Source: Nocardioides allogilvus
GTDB lineage: Bacteria; Actinomycetota; Actinomycetes; Propionibacteriales; Nocardioidaceae
DNA length: 64,000 nucleotides
Direction of reading: 5' to 3'
Assembly (NCBI RefSeq): GCF_003047285.1
Contig: NZ_PZYX01000009.1
Span: 62,001-126,000 of the forward strand
The number at the start of each line of letters is the position of its first letter. Positions within the stretch are counted from its first letter, which is position 1. Both the position numbers and the translations under genes were made by a program. Positions 16,036 through 24,772 of the stretch are shown piece by piece. The notes under the pieces were generated by a model. It was not told the origin of the DNA. It ran no database searches and was given only the letters and a program-made list of their open reading frames with translations.

Positions 16036-18662
16036 GTGGCGAAACCTCGCTTCAGAAGTGTCTTGGCCTCGCTCACGACCCTGGCGCTGGTGCCGGGACT
16101 CGCAGCGGTTTCGCTGGCCGCTCCGGCCGCCGCCGAACAGCTGCCCGCCTCGTACTCCGGCTCCACCCACAGCGACATCGAAGACATCACGGTCCTGCTG
16201 GGCGGCGCCAACGAGACCCACGTCATCTCCGGTCACGCGACCACGGCGGTCGACAGCGACGCCACCGTGAAGAGCGCGGCGACCGCATCCAACCTCGATC
16301 CGGCGGTGCTCGGCACCTCGATCCCGATCGAGGAATACCACTCCGAGCAGCCCGCCGGGCCTGCCGCCGACTCGGGTACGTTCCTGCCGGTGACCGAGCT
16401 GGCACCGGCGGTCTCGCTGGAGGCAGGGTCGGGCGCGACGTCTGCCGCTTGGGCGGGCGACCTCGCCTGCGTTCCGGCCGGCACACCCCTCGCGCAGTCG
16501 TTCACCCAGGTGGACGCGACCACGGTTGCCGACAACGTGGTGCCCACCCTCACGGCCGCCGAGCTCGGCGTGATCACGACCACCGGCACGGTCGAGCTGA
16601 TCCCAGCGGCAGCACGAACAGCGTGCGCGCCACGGCCGAAGGCACCGTCGGAGACATCGACCTGCTGACAGTCGCGGGAGTTCCCACCGCGACCGTGACC
16701 GTCACCAACCCGACGAAGCTCGTGGTGACCCACGACGGCGCGACCCGCACCGTGGACTACACGGCGCCCGACGTGACACTCACCGTGGCCGGTCAGGCCC
16801 CGCTCATCATCTCCAGCGGTGGCAATGGTGGCAGCGACGGCAGTGGTCCGATCACGATCCCCGGCGTCGCGACAGCGGAGATCAACGTGAGCGTCCTCGA
16901 CGCTCCGACGACGACCGCCACCGGCGCGACGATTCCCGCCGTGCTCTCGATCGACGTCACCATCGACGCCCTGGTGCTCGGCACCGCGCTCGCTGACGTG
17001 CACATCGGCCTGCTGCCGCTCACCGCCGACGCGACCGCACCCACGGGTGGAGTCGAGTGCGTCGCACCTGACACCACCGCACCCGCAGCCCCGGTGATCA
17101 CCGGTCCGACCGGGACCGTGAGCGACACGACGCCGGACATCGTCGGCACCGCCGAGGCGGGCTCGACCGTCACGGTCACCGTCGACGGCGTGGTCATCGC
17201 ATGTGTCGGTGAGCCGATCGTGGCCGCCGCTGACGGCAGCTGGACCTGCACCCCGGTCACACCTCTGGCCGAAGGTCCGCACACCGCCACCGCAACCGCG
17301 ACCGACGCCGCGGGCAACGTCTCACCCGCCTCAGCCCAGGCCGACTTCACCATCGCCGCACCCGCGGACACCACCGCACCCGCAGCCCCGGTGATCACCG
17401 GTCCGACCGGGACCGTGAGCGACACGACGCCGGACATCGTCGGCACCGCCGAGGCGGGCTCGACCGTCACGGTCACCGTCGACGGCGTGGTCATCGCATG
17501 CGTCGGTGAGCCGATCGTGGCCGCCGCTGACGGCAGCTGGACCTGCACCCCGGTCACACCTCTGGCCGAAGGTCCGCACACCGCCACCGCAACCGCGACC
17601 GACGCCGCGGGCAACGTCTCACCCGCCTCAGCCCAGGCCGACTTCACCATCGCCGCAGCCGCGGACACCACCGCACCCGCAGCCCCGGTGATCACCGGTC
17701 CGGCTGAGGGCACGTCGACCACCGACACGACTCCCACGGTCACCGGCACCGGCGAGCCGGGAGCGACGATCACGGTGACGGAAGGCGGCACCACGATCTG
17801 CACCGCGACCGTGGCTGCCGACGGCACCTGGAGCTGCACCCCGACCACGCCGCTCACAGCTGGTTCGCACACCCTGGGCGCCACTGCTACCGACGCAGCG
17901 GGCAACACCTCGCCTGCTGACACGGTGACGTTCACGATCGCGGCTCCGGGCAACCCGGACCGTGACGGCGACGGTCTGCCCAACGGCATCGAGACTGCGG
18001 CCGGCACCAACCCGGACGATCCCGACACCGACAAGGACGGCCTCACCGACGGCCAGGAGGTCGACCACGACGGCGCCGGTCCGGACAAGGGCACGGGCAC
18101 CGACCCGCTGAAGGCGGACACCGATGGTGACGGGCTCAAGGACGGTCAGGAAGTGAACACGACCAAGACCGACCCGCTGGACCCCGACACCGACAACGAC
18201 GGGCTCAAGGACGGTCCCGAGGTCCTCGGCATGACCCTCAAGGAGCGCTTCGAGGTCTGCGGCAAGCGGGTCAAGAACAAGATGCGGGTCACGACCAACC
18301 CGTTGGTCAAGGACACCGACAAGGACGGGCTGACCGACGGCCGCGAGGTCAACGGCTACCGGATCAAGCAGGTCGTCTTCGTCACCCGCTCGGGCGACAC
18401 GATCACGATCGGCAAGACCCGCTCCAACCCGACCAAGGCCGACACCGACAAGGACGGGCTGTCGGACAAGGCCGAGAAGACCGGTTCGGCGAACAAGAAG
18501 TGGAAGCGCCGCAAGACCGACCCGACCAAGTGCGACACCGACGGCGGCGGTGTCAGTGACGGCCGTGAGGTCAAGCTCGGATCGGACCCGACCCGCATCA
18601 TGTCGGGCCCGAACGACCTCAATTCGCGGATGGCCGGCAGGGGCTTCCCCCTGGGCGGCTGA
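16036..18662 (+). pseudogene. Large secreted protein with Ig-like and TSP3-type repeats, frameshifted
   Basis: Read with one frame correction this encodes about 875 residues: a signal peptide ending AAPAAA near 33, a beta-rich domain like the choice-of-anchor P family to about 345, three Ig-like repeats of about 99 residues (346-444, 445-543, 544-637), and a C-terminal part with DxDxDGLxDxxE calcium-binding repeats of thrombospondin type 3. The frame starting at the GTG 16036 (ribosome binding site GAGGAA) breaks near 16602: it reads GTVELIP, then the sense continues in another frame as [12 protein letters not shown]. One extra C in the CCC at 16602-16604 restores a single frame. No LPXTG or membrane anchor is seen. 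It is probably cell-surface or secreted. Whether the break is real or an assembly error is open. Confidence 0.75.
17070..17663 (+). repeat. Tandem duplication of a 297-bp Ig-like domain unit
   Basis: Two units (17070-17366 and 17367-17663) differ at only two positions: T/C in the ATGYGTC segment and C/G at the end of the unit. Each encodes 99 residues starting [18 protein letters not shown] third, diverged unit starts at 17664. The near identity shows a recent duplication or ongoing gene conversion. Confidence 0.95.
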
Positions 18663-18686
18663 TCCTCGGCTCCTCTCCGCACCAAC

Positions 18687-18720
18687 GCTGGGCGTCGGAC
18701 ACAGGTCCGGCGCCCAGCGC
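18687..18720. terminator. Terminator after the first secreted-protein gene
   Basis: A 15-bp stem, CGCTGGGCGTCGGAC with GTCCGGCGCCCAGCG (one G-U pair), and a 4-base loop ACAG, starting 25 bases after the stop codon. Confidence 0.85.
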
Positions 18721-18886
18721 TCAGTTTCCACCCACCCCTCGACCCTGCTCGTGCAGGCGTGACACCGATCGCTCTCCGTCGTTGGAGGGGTCGGACGATC
18801 ATCGGGGTCGTTTGCAACAAACCGGGGACCCACCACGACCGACAGAGTCGACGAGGCGGTGCCGTCTCCGGACGAAAGGACATCTC

Positions 18887-20443
18887 ATGCGCACGCGTCG
18901 TTCCAGCCTTGCCATCTGTTCCAGCCTGTTGCTGGTCCCGGCCCTCGGTGCTGTCGTCAGCACCGCACCGAGCACCGCCGCCCCACCGGACGCCAAGCCA
19001 CCCGCGTTCACAGCCTCGGCCTCCTCCGACGTCGTGGCCGTCGGCAGCGAGCTGGGGACCGCAGGTTCACCGGCCAAGCTCGCCGTCGGCCGCTCGAGCG
19101 GCGCGGTCGACCCGACCCTGCCGCGCGACAACGTCCGCGCCACCTCGGCCAACCTCGACGCCGAGCTGCTGCTCGGCCGGGTCCCGCTCCCGATCGACCG
19201 GGTGACGGCGACCGCCGCCCCGCGCTCGGGGCCCACGAGTCGCAACCTCCTCCCGGTGCCGGCCAACCCGCTCATCACCCCCGGCCTCCTCGTCGGCACC
19301 GTGTCGGCCGACTACGGCACCGGATCGAGCTGCCCCGCCGCGGTCAAGGGGATCCGCACCTACTCGGACGCGCTGACGACCCTCGCGTCGGCTGTGGTCG
19401 GCGACCTCTCCGCGGTGCCCGGTGCGCCCGCCCACATCGCCTCGATCGGCGCCTCGCGCACTCGCGCGACCACCCAGCTCGTCGACGACAAGATCGGCGG
19501 GTCGGACGTCGAGTCCGTGACGACCACCTCCGTGGGTGACGTCTCCCTGTTCGGTGGCCAGGCCGTCGTCAAGGTGACCAGTCCCGTGGTGCTGCGTGCC
19601 CACACCGACGGCACGAAGGGCAAGGTCGCCTACGACTCGCCGCCCACGATCCAGGTCGTGCCGGCTTCGGGGCAGGCCATCGCCGTACCCCTCAACGGGA
19701 CGCCGGTGTCGATCCCGATCGTGGTCCCCGGCCTCAACACGAGCGTCACGGTGACGGGTTTCAACTTCACCGACCAGAGCGCTGGTGCGCTCGCGGCCGG
19801 CGGCTCGCAGGCCCTCCTGCGCGTCGACGTCGACGTGATGGCCGCAACCACGCCCATCGCCGACCTGCAGATCTCGATCGCGCCCATGTCGGTGCGTGCC
19901 GCTGCTCCTGCCGGCGGCGTGCTGTGCGACCCCGACGACGACGGTGACGGCCTGTCCAACGAGACCGAGAAGGACCTGGGCACGAAGGCCAACAACCCCG
20001 ACACCGACGGCGACGGGCTCACCGACGGCCAGGAGGTCAGCGGCATCCGGATCAAGGGCCCCTTCAAGGCGTGCCGCACGCGCACGAGGGGATCGATCTT
20101 CGTGAAGACCAACCCCCTCTCCAAGGACACCGACGGCGACAAGATCAACGACCGCGTCGAGGCCAAGGGCTATCGGATCAAGCAGCGCGTCGTCGTCAAG
20201 CGCAACGGCAAGACGGTCAACATCGGCCGTGTCCGCAGCAACCCGGCCAAGGCCGACACCGACCGCGACAAGCTCACCGACGGTGACGAGCGCACGGGCC
20301 GTCGCAACAAGAAGTGGAAGCGTCGCAAGACCAGCCCGATGCTGTGCGACACCGACACCGGTGGGACCAGCGACGGCCGCGAGGTGCGCTTCGGGTCCGA
20401 CCCGACCCGCATCAAGTCCGGGCCTGACGACACCCGCGGCTGA
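18887..20443 (+). CDS. Secreted choice-of-anchor P-like protein with TSP3-type repeats
   Basis: A 518-residue exported protein, intact paralogue of the gene before it. The ATG at 18887 (ribosome binding site AAAGGA) starts MRTRRSSLAICSSLLLVPAL, a signal peptide. Residues about 50-340 form a beta-rich domain related to the choice-of-anchor P family, without the Ig repeats of its neighbour. From about 346 follow acidic DxDxDG repeats ([28 protein letters not shown]), typical calcium-binding thrombospondin type 3 units. The last 130 residues are strongly alike in the two proteins, including [13 protein letters not shown], two conserved Cys and SDGREV. No sortase signal or membrane anchor is visible. 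The role is unknown; a surface adhesin or matrix protein is plausible. Confidence 0.75.
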   Translation: MRTRRSSLAICSSLLLVPALGAVVSTAPSTAAPPDAKPPAFTASASSDVVAVGSELGTAGSPAKLAVGRSSGAVDPTLPRDNVRATSANLDAELLLGRVPLPIDRVTATAAPRSGPTSRNLLPVPANPLITPGLLVGTVSADYGTGSSCPAAVKGIRTYSDALTTLASAVVGDLSAVPGAPAHIASIGASRTRATTQLVDDKIGGSDVESVTTTSVGDVSLFGGQAVVKVTSPVVLRAHTDGTKGKVAYDSPPTIQVVPASGQAIAVPLNGTPVSIPIVVPGLNTSVTVTGFNFTDQSAGALAAGGSQALLRVDVDVMAATTPIADLQISIAPMSVRAAAPAGGVLCDPDDDGDGLSNETEKDLGTKANNPDTDGDGLTDGQEVSGIRIKGPFKACRTRTRGSIFVKTNPLSKDTDGDKINDRVEAKGYRIKQRVVVKRNGKTVNIGRVRSNPAKADTDRDKLTDGDERTGRRNKKWKRRKTSPMLCDTDTGGTSDGREVRFGSDPTRIKSGPDDTRG

Positions 20444-20467
20444 CAGCCGAACCGCACGTGTGCCGAC

Positions 20468-20498
20468 GGACCGCCCATCGAACCCCGATGGGCGGTCC
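20468..20498. terminator. Terminator after the second secreted-protein gene
   Basis: A perfect 13-bp stem (GGACCGCCCATCG / CGATGGGCGGTCC) with a 5-base loop, 24 bases after the stop codon. It lies before the methyltransferase start and rules out the longer frame starting at 20458 for that gene. Confidence 0.88.
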
Positions 20499-20535
20499 TC
20501 GCACGTCGCTGCCGAGCAAGGGATACCGTCAGCCC

Positions 20536-21348
20536 GTGGATCATCTGCCGCAGTCCGTCCGGGTCGAGCGCCGGTCCGTGGACGAGGACGAGTCGCGCAG
20601 GGCCAACGGCCCCGACTGGGACCGCTACGCCGACGAGTACCAAGCCACCCACGGGGGTTTCCTCGGCGACGCCGGGTTCGTGTGGGGGCCCGAGGGCCAG
20701 ACCGAGGCCGACCTGCAGGTCCTCGGCCCGGTGGCCGACCGGGACGTGCTCGAGGTCGGATCGGGTGCCGGCCAGTGCTCGCGCTGGGTCCGCACCCATG
20801 GCGGGCGGGCCATCGGCCTCGACCTCTCGCACCGCCAGCTCCAGCACAGTCGTCGCCTCGACGAGAACACCGGTGTCCCGGTGCCCTCGGTGCTGGCGAC
20901 CGCCACCCACCTCCCCTTCGCGGACGACTCCTTCGACATCGTCTTCTGCTCGTTCGGAGCCCTGCAGTTCGTCGCCGACATCGAGCAGGCGCTCGACGAG
21001 ACCGCCCGCGTGCTGCGCCCAGGCGGCCGGTTCGCCTTCTCCATCACCCACCCGACGCGGTGGATGTTCCCTGACGACCCGGGGGTCGGCGGCCTGACCG
21101 CCTCGCAGTCCTACTGGGACCGCACCCCCTACGTCGAGATCGACGACGCGTCCGGCGTCGTGTCGTACGTCGAGCACCACCGCACCCTCGGTGACTGGGT
21201 GCGGCTCCTGGCCGCCCGCGGGTTCGTGCTCATCAACCTGGTGGAGCCCGAGTGGCCTGCCGACCACGACCGTGTCTGGGGCGGCTGGTCACGGACACGC
21301 GGAATGCTGACACCGGGAACCGCGATCTTCGTGGCTGACCTGGTCTGA
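20536..21348 (+). CDS. Class I SAM-dependent methyltransferase
   Basis: A 270-residue methyltransferase of the UbiE/COQ5-like type 11 group. The S-adenosylmethionine motif I is VLEVGSGAGQCSRWV, motif II includes IGLDLSHRQL, and ATHLPFADDSFDIVFCSFGALQF is the characteristic motif around the active site; RVLRPGGRFAFSITHPTRWM follows. The N-terminus PDWDRYADEYQATHGGFLGD is typical of the actinobacterial subgroup. The GTG at 20536 is chosen because TACCGT (20524-20529) lies 6 bases upstream as a -10 element for a leaderless mRNA, after the previous gene's terminator. The acceptor molecule is unknown. Confidence 0.88.
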   Translation: MDHLPQSVRVERRSVDEDESRRANGPDWDRYADEYQATHGGFLGDAGFVWGPEGQTEADLQVLGPVADRDVLEVGSGAGQCSRWVRTHGGRAIGLDLSHRQLQHSRRLDENTGVPVPSVLATATHLPFADDSFDIVFCSFGALQFVADIEQALDETARVLRPGGRFAFSITHPTRWMFPDDPGVGGLTASQSYWDRTPYVEIDDASGVVSYVEHHRTLGDWVRLLAARGFVLINLVEPEWPADHDRVWGGWSRTRGMLTPGTAIFVADLV

Positions 21349-21352
21349 GCAC

Positions 21353-21394
21353 ACCGAACGGCGGTGCCGCTCACAGAGCGACACCGCCGTCGGT
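21353..21394. terminator. Bidirectional terminator between methyltransferase and surface protein
   Basis: Nested inverted repeat: ACGGCGGTG (21358-21366) with CACCGCCGT (21382-21390), extended outward by ACCG/CGGT and with an inner CGCTC/GAGCG hairpin. It lies between two convergent genes. Confidence 0.85.
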
Positions 21395-21401
21395 TGATCC
21401 G

Positions 21402-24038
21402 TCAGGCGAAGCGGCGGCGCAGGCCGAGCGCCCCCAGCCCCAAACCGAGGAGCAGCAGACCCGCCGCGCCTCGCTGGATGTTGCGTCCACCCTCACCGTC
21501 GTCACCCAGCAGCTCGAACGAGTAGGCCGTCATGCCCGAAGCCTCTTCGGGTGCGCCGTAGGCCATTCGCTCGGTGTCGGCACGCTCGGCACCGGCCCCG
21601 ATCACGGCGTAGAGCTTGCCGTAGTCCTGAGCTGTCGCCCGACCCGCCTCGATCAGCTGCGACATCCCTTCCGTGGAAAGGCGTGTCGCACCGTCCCGGA
21701 GGGCAGGGGCACCGCTGGCCGCCCGGTGCAGACCGTCCGACAGTCGACCCGACCCATCGGCCGCGTCGCCCAGCCCCTCAGACAGCTGGCCGGCTCCAGC
21801 GGCGAGCTGACCCGAGCCGTCCTTGGCCTTGCCCGTGCCGTCGGCGAGCTGACCTGCACCGGCGGCGAGCTCGCCCGAGCCCGCGCGCAGCTGGCCGGTG
21901 CCGTCCGCCAGCTTGCCCGCACCAGTAGCGAGCTTGCCCGCGCCTGTAGCCAGGAGGCCACTGCCATCAGCGAGCTGACCGGCTCCACCGTCGATCTTGA
22001 CGAGGCCGTCGGTCAGCGCACCCGAACCGGTGTAGGCCGTTGTCGCCCCGGACGAAAGCTGCAGGACACCCGCCACGGCCTTGGTCAGGCCGATCTTGAG
22101 CTGATCGAGTCCACCGCCGACCTTCGCCGTGCCGTCCCGGAGGGCGATCGCGCCAGCCTTCGTCTTCGTGGCACCAGCCTTGGCCGCCGTCAATCCACCC
22201 GCGATCTGCCGGGCGCCGGGGATCAGCTTCGTGTCGAGTCCGGCCAGCGCATCGCCAAGACCGACCGAGACCTGCCCGAGCCCTCCCGAAGCCTGCCCGA
22301 GGTCGGTCCGACTGGCAGCTACTCCATCGATCAACGCATTGACGGTGCCAGTGCACTGTGGTGCGAGGGTCGGATGCGTGGCGCAGAAGGTCGTGCGCAC
22401 GCTTTCCAGCCCCATGCGCAGTTCCTCCAGTCCGCCGCCCGGCTGCATCGGCCCGTTGGCGGGCGCCAGGGCCAAGTCGAGTCCTGCCTTGATCGCGTCC
22501 GTGGCGTTCTGCGCCTTGGCGAGACCGCTCCCGTCGGTCGGGTCGGCGAGCACGCCGGCATCGCCGCGCAGCTGACCGAGCCCACCCGCGAGCTGGGTGG
22601 CGCCGCCCTCCAGCACCGTGAGACCGGCCTCCAGGCTGTTCAGCCCGAAGAGCAGAGTGCCGTCCTGCGTCGTGGACCCGAATCCGGCGAGCATCTGGTT
22701 CACGCCTGTGCGCAGTGTGTCGACTCCGGCGACGGCCGTCGGCAGACCGGTGCTGTTGTCGGCGAGAGTTCCCAGCCCACCGCTGATCTGCTTCAGCCCG
22801 TCCTCGAGCTTCTCGCTTCCCGTGAGCGCCGCGCCCGTGCCCGTGGCAAGCTGGCCTGCGCCGGTGTTGAGCTTCCTGGCACCGGCGTTCAGCTCGCCCG
22901 CTCCCGCGGACAGCTTGCCCGCACCGTCGTCCAGCTTGCCCGCACCGACGCGCAGTCGCTGTGCACCGTCAGCCAGCTTCCCGGCGCCCTCGTCAATCTT
23001 GCCGAGGCCGCCGTCAAGCTCCAGCGCACCGGACGCCAACCGCGCCGCGCCCGGCGCGGCCTCGCCGGCGAGACCGGCATTGAGCTGGTCCGCGCCGTCG
23101 CTGAGCTGGATCAACCCGGCCAGGAGCTCTCCAGCACCATCGCGCAGACGCAGCAGGTTGGTGTCGATCTCCGTCGCGCCATCGGCGAGCTTGACGCCGG
23201 TGTCAGATCCCGACTTGTAGCTGTCACCCGCCGTCCGGAACGTGGGGCTCTCGAGCGGGTTCACCGGGAGCGCGGAGATGGAGGCGCCCGGCACGACACC
23301 ATCAGTGACGTTGGCTGTGTAGCCGAACGACACCTCGTCGGAGCCGAGGGGCGGGAACAGAGTCATCGTGAACGAGAGGCGAGTGCCGCCCTTGCCGTCG
23401 CCAGCCATGTTGGCTTGCCCCGAGGTCACCTCGGTGAAGTTCGCGGGAGCGACGGTGCTCAACGAACCCACCATCGGAATCGGCACTTCGGCGGTCTCGG
23501 TGACGGTGCCACCCTTGCCGTCCGGGTAGCTGATCTCCTGTGGGCTGGACGTCACGTTGCGGACCGTGTACTCGACCTCCAGTGCACCGTCAGCGCCCAC
23601 GAGGTTGTCAGGGTCGATCCGTTCGCCGTCGAGGCGATACTCCACCGACACTTGAAGGGGAAGGTCACCGTCGTAGTCACTGACGGAGCGAAGGCGCTCG
23701 ACTCCGTCGACATCGACGCTGACCTGCTGGAGCCCATCCTCGACGTCGTAGCCCGAGAATCCATCGAGGTTACGGAGACCGGATTCCTCGATCGGGTTCA
23801 GAACATCGACGCTGCCTTGGCCAGTCAACGTGAGCTGCTCATAGACGCGCTGGCTCTGGATCTGACCATGTGAGTCGAGGTAGACCTGCACGGTCTCGGT
23901 GTTGACCACTTCGACGTCACCATCGGCCGCGAAGGCAGCAGGTGCGGATGAGAGCGTCATCAACGCGAGGGTCGTCAGTCCTGCGACCACGGCGCCCGCT
24001 CGTCGGGGCCCGGCTCCGCCGTACATGTTCGCGCTCAC
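21402..24038 (-). CDS. Surface-anchored protein with long G/A/L heptad-type repeats (YhgE-like)
   Basis: An 878-residue exported protein. A signal peptide ends near 38 (AFAADG). Residues about 40-265 are a beta-rich region without recognised family. From about 283 to 430 and again from about 640 to 800 the sequence is built from short GAGKLADG / GAGQLADG units with Leu, Gly and Ala every seven residues, the pattern seen in YhgE/Pip-type proteins. Between them lies a segment with a Cys pair (CATHPTLAPQC). The end is a membrane helix and positive stop-transfer, LLLLGLGLGALGLRRRFA. It thus faces outward and is anchored by its C-terminus. It overlaps the upstream membrane protein gene by 4 bases. 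It lacks the ABC-2-like domain of true YhgE. Confidence 0.65.
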   Translation of the reverse strand: MSANMYGGAGPRRAGAVVAGLTTLALMTLSSAPAAFAADGDVEVVNTETVQVYLDSHGQIQSQRVYEQLTLTGQGSVDVLNPIEESGLRNLDGFSGYDVEDGLQQVSVDVDGVERLRSVSDYDGDLPLQVSVEYRLDGERIDPDNLVGADGALEVEYTVRNVTSSPQEISYPDGKGGTVTETAEVPIPMVGSLSTVAPANFTEVTSGQANMAGDGKGGTRLSFTMTLFPPLGSDEVSFGYTANVTDGVVPGASISALPVNPLESPTFRTAGDSYKSGSDTGVKLADGATEIDTNLLRLRDGAGELLAGLIQLSDGADQLNAGLAGEAAPGAARLASGALELDGGLGKIDEGAGKLADGAQRLRVGAGKLDDGAGKLSAGAGELNAGARKLNTGAGQLATGTGAALTGSEKLEDGLKQISGGLGTLADNSTGLPTAVAGVDTLRTGVNQMLAGFGSTTQDGTLLFGLNSLEAGLTVLEGGATQLAGGLGQLRGDAGVLADPTDGSGLAKAQNATDAIKAGLDLALAPANGPMQPGGGLEELRMGLESVRTTFCATHPTLAPQCTGTVNALIDGVAASRTDLGQASGGLGQVSVGLGDALAGLDTKLIPGARQIAGGLTAAKAGATKTKAGAIALRDGTAKVGGGLDQLKIGLTKAVAGVLQLSSGATTAYTGSGALTDGLVKIDGGAGQLADGSGLLATGAGKLATGAGKLADGTGQLRAGSGELAAGAGQLADGTGKAKDGSGQLAAGAGQLSEGLGDAADGSGRLSDGLHRAASGAPALRDGATRLSTEGMSQLIEAGRATAQDYGKLYAVIGAGAERADTERMAYGAPEEASGMTAYSFELLGDDGEGGRNIQRGAAGLLLLGLGLGALGLRRRFA

Positions 24039-24595
24039 TTTGCGATCTCCATCGTGTCGTCGATCCGGGTCCGGCTCTCGTCTTCTGCGTCGCGGGTCGG
24101 CGGCGAAGGCTCAGCTGTGTCCGACAGCCAGGCAGTCACGAGGAATCCCACAGCTACGCACAGCCCCAGAGCCGTGCCGGTGCTGATCGACGTGTCGAGG
24201 ACCTGTGGCGGTGCTGCGGCGTACGTGAACTCGTATGCACCGGCAAAGCTGCCCGCGCCCAGAAGGGCTGCCCACAATGGGAGCCGCCCAGCGCTCAGAG
24301 CGACGAGGCCGACACACAGGAGAACAGCCAGGAAAGCCGCCCCAGCACGCCCCGTCGAGGTGTCCGGCATCAGGCCGGCGCGAACCAGATATGACACTAG
24401 GCCCGCGACGAAGCCGAGCGCGTAAGCGCCCAGGCGCCGGGGCGGGGTGGCGTCCGGCACCAGCGCGACGATGGCGCCTGCCGTCATCCCGAGCAGGGCG
24501 ACCGCCTCGAGTTCGAGGTCGAATGTCTCCCCCACGATGATCGTGAGGCCGGTTGATGCAGCCAGCAACACCCCGGCAAACAAAGTTTTGCGCAT
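24035..24595 (-). CDS. Membrane protein cotranscribed with the repeat-rich surface protein
   Basis: A 186-residue protein with about five hydrophobic helices (TLFAGVLLAASTGLTIIVG, AVALLGMTAGAIVALV, LGAYALGFVAGLVSYLV, AAFLAVLLCVGLVALS, TALGLCVAVGFLVTAWL) and an acidic-basic cytoplasmic tail. The ATG at 24595 and the stop overlap the next gene by 4 bases (ATGA), so the two proteins are made together and probably act together. No family is recognised with confidence. The second helix region carries PDATPPRR, a cytoplasmic loop. Confidence 0.65.
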   Translation of the reverse strand: MRKTLFAGVLLAASTGLTIIVGETFDLELEAVALLGMTAGAIVALVPDATPPRRLGAYALGFVAGLVSYLVRAGLMPDTSTGRAGAAFLAVLLCVGLVALSAGRLPLWAALLGAGSFAGAYEFTYAAAPPQVLDTSISTGTALGLCVAVGFLVTAWLSDTAEPSPPTRDAEDESRTRIDDTMEIAK

Positions 24596-24759
24596 GCGAA
24601 TAACAGTCCTCCCAGTGCCGTGGCCTCCCTGACCACGTGATCACCCCAGACGGGCGATCGCACGAATATACCCTTCAGTAGCTATGCGCACGCAATGTTT
24701 GTGTCAGTGACCTTGACCGGCCGCGCACGCCGCATGACAACTCGGAGCGAAGCACCATC

Positions 24760-24765
24760 TAGGCT
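24760..24765 (+). promoter_or_regulatory. -10 element of a leaderless promoter
   Basis: TAGGCT ends 7 bases before the GTG at 24773, placing the expected transcription start on the start codon. The same arrangement recurs at a dozen other genes in this window. Confidence 0.55.
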
Positions 24766-24772
24766 CGCCCGC

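Noticed and set aside
15933..16600. Long upstream part of the 909-residue frame ending at 18662
   Set aside because: Before the frameshift its residues make no sense; the true N-terminus with signal peptide is in the frame starting at 16036.
17070..17663. Repeat considered as an insertion sequence or CRISPR
   Set aside because: It lies in frame within a gene and encodes Ig-like domains; no spacers, inverted ends or transposase. No CRISPR array was noticed in the window.
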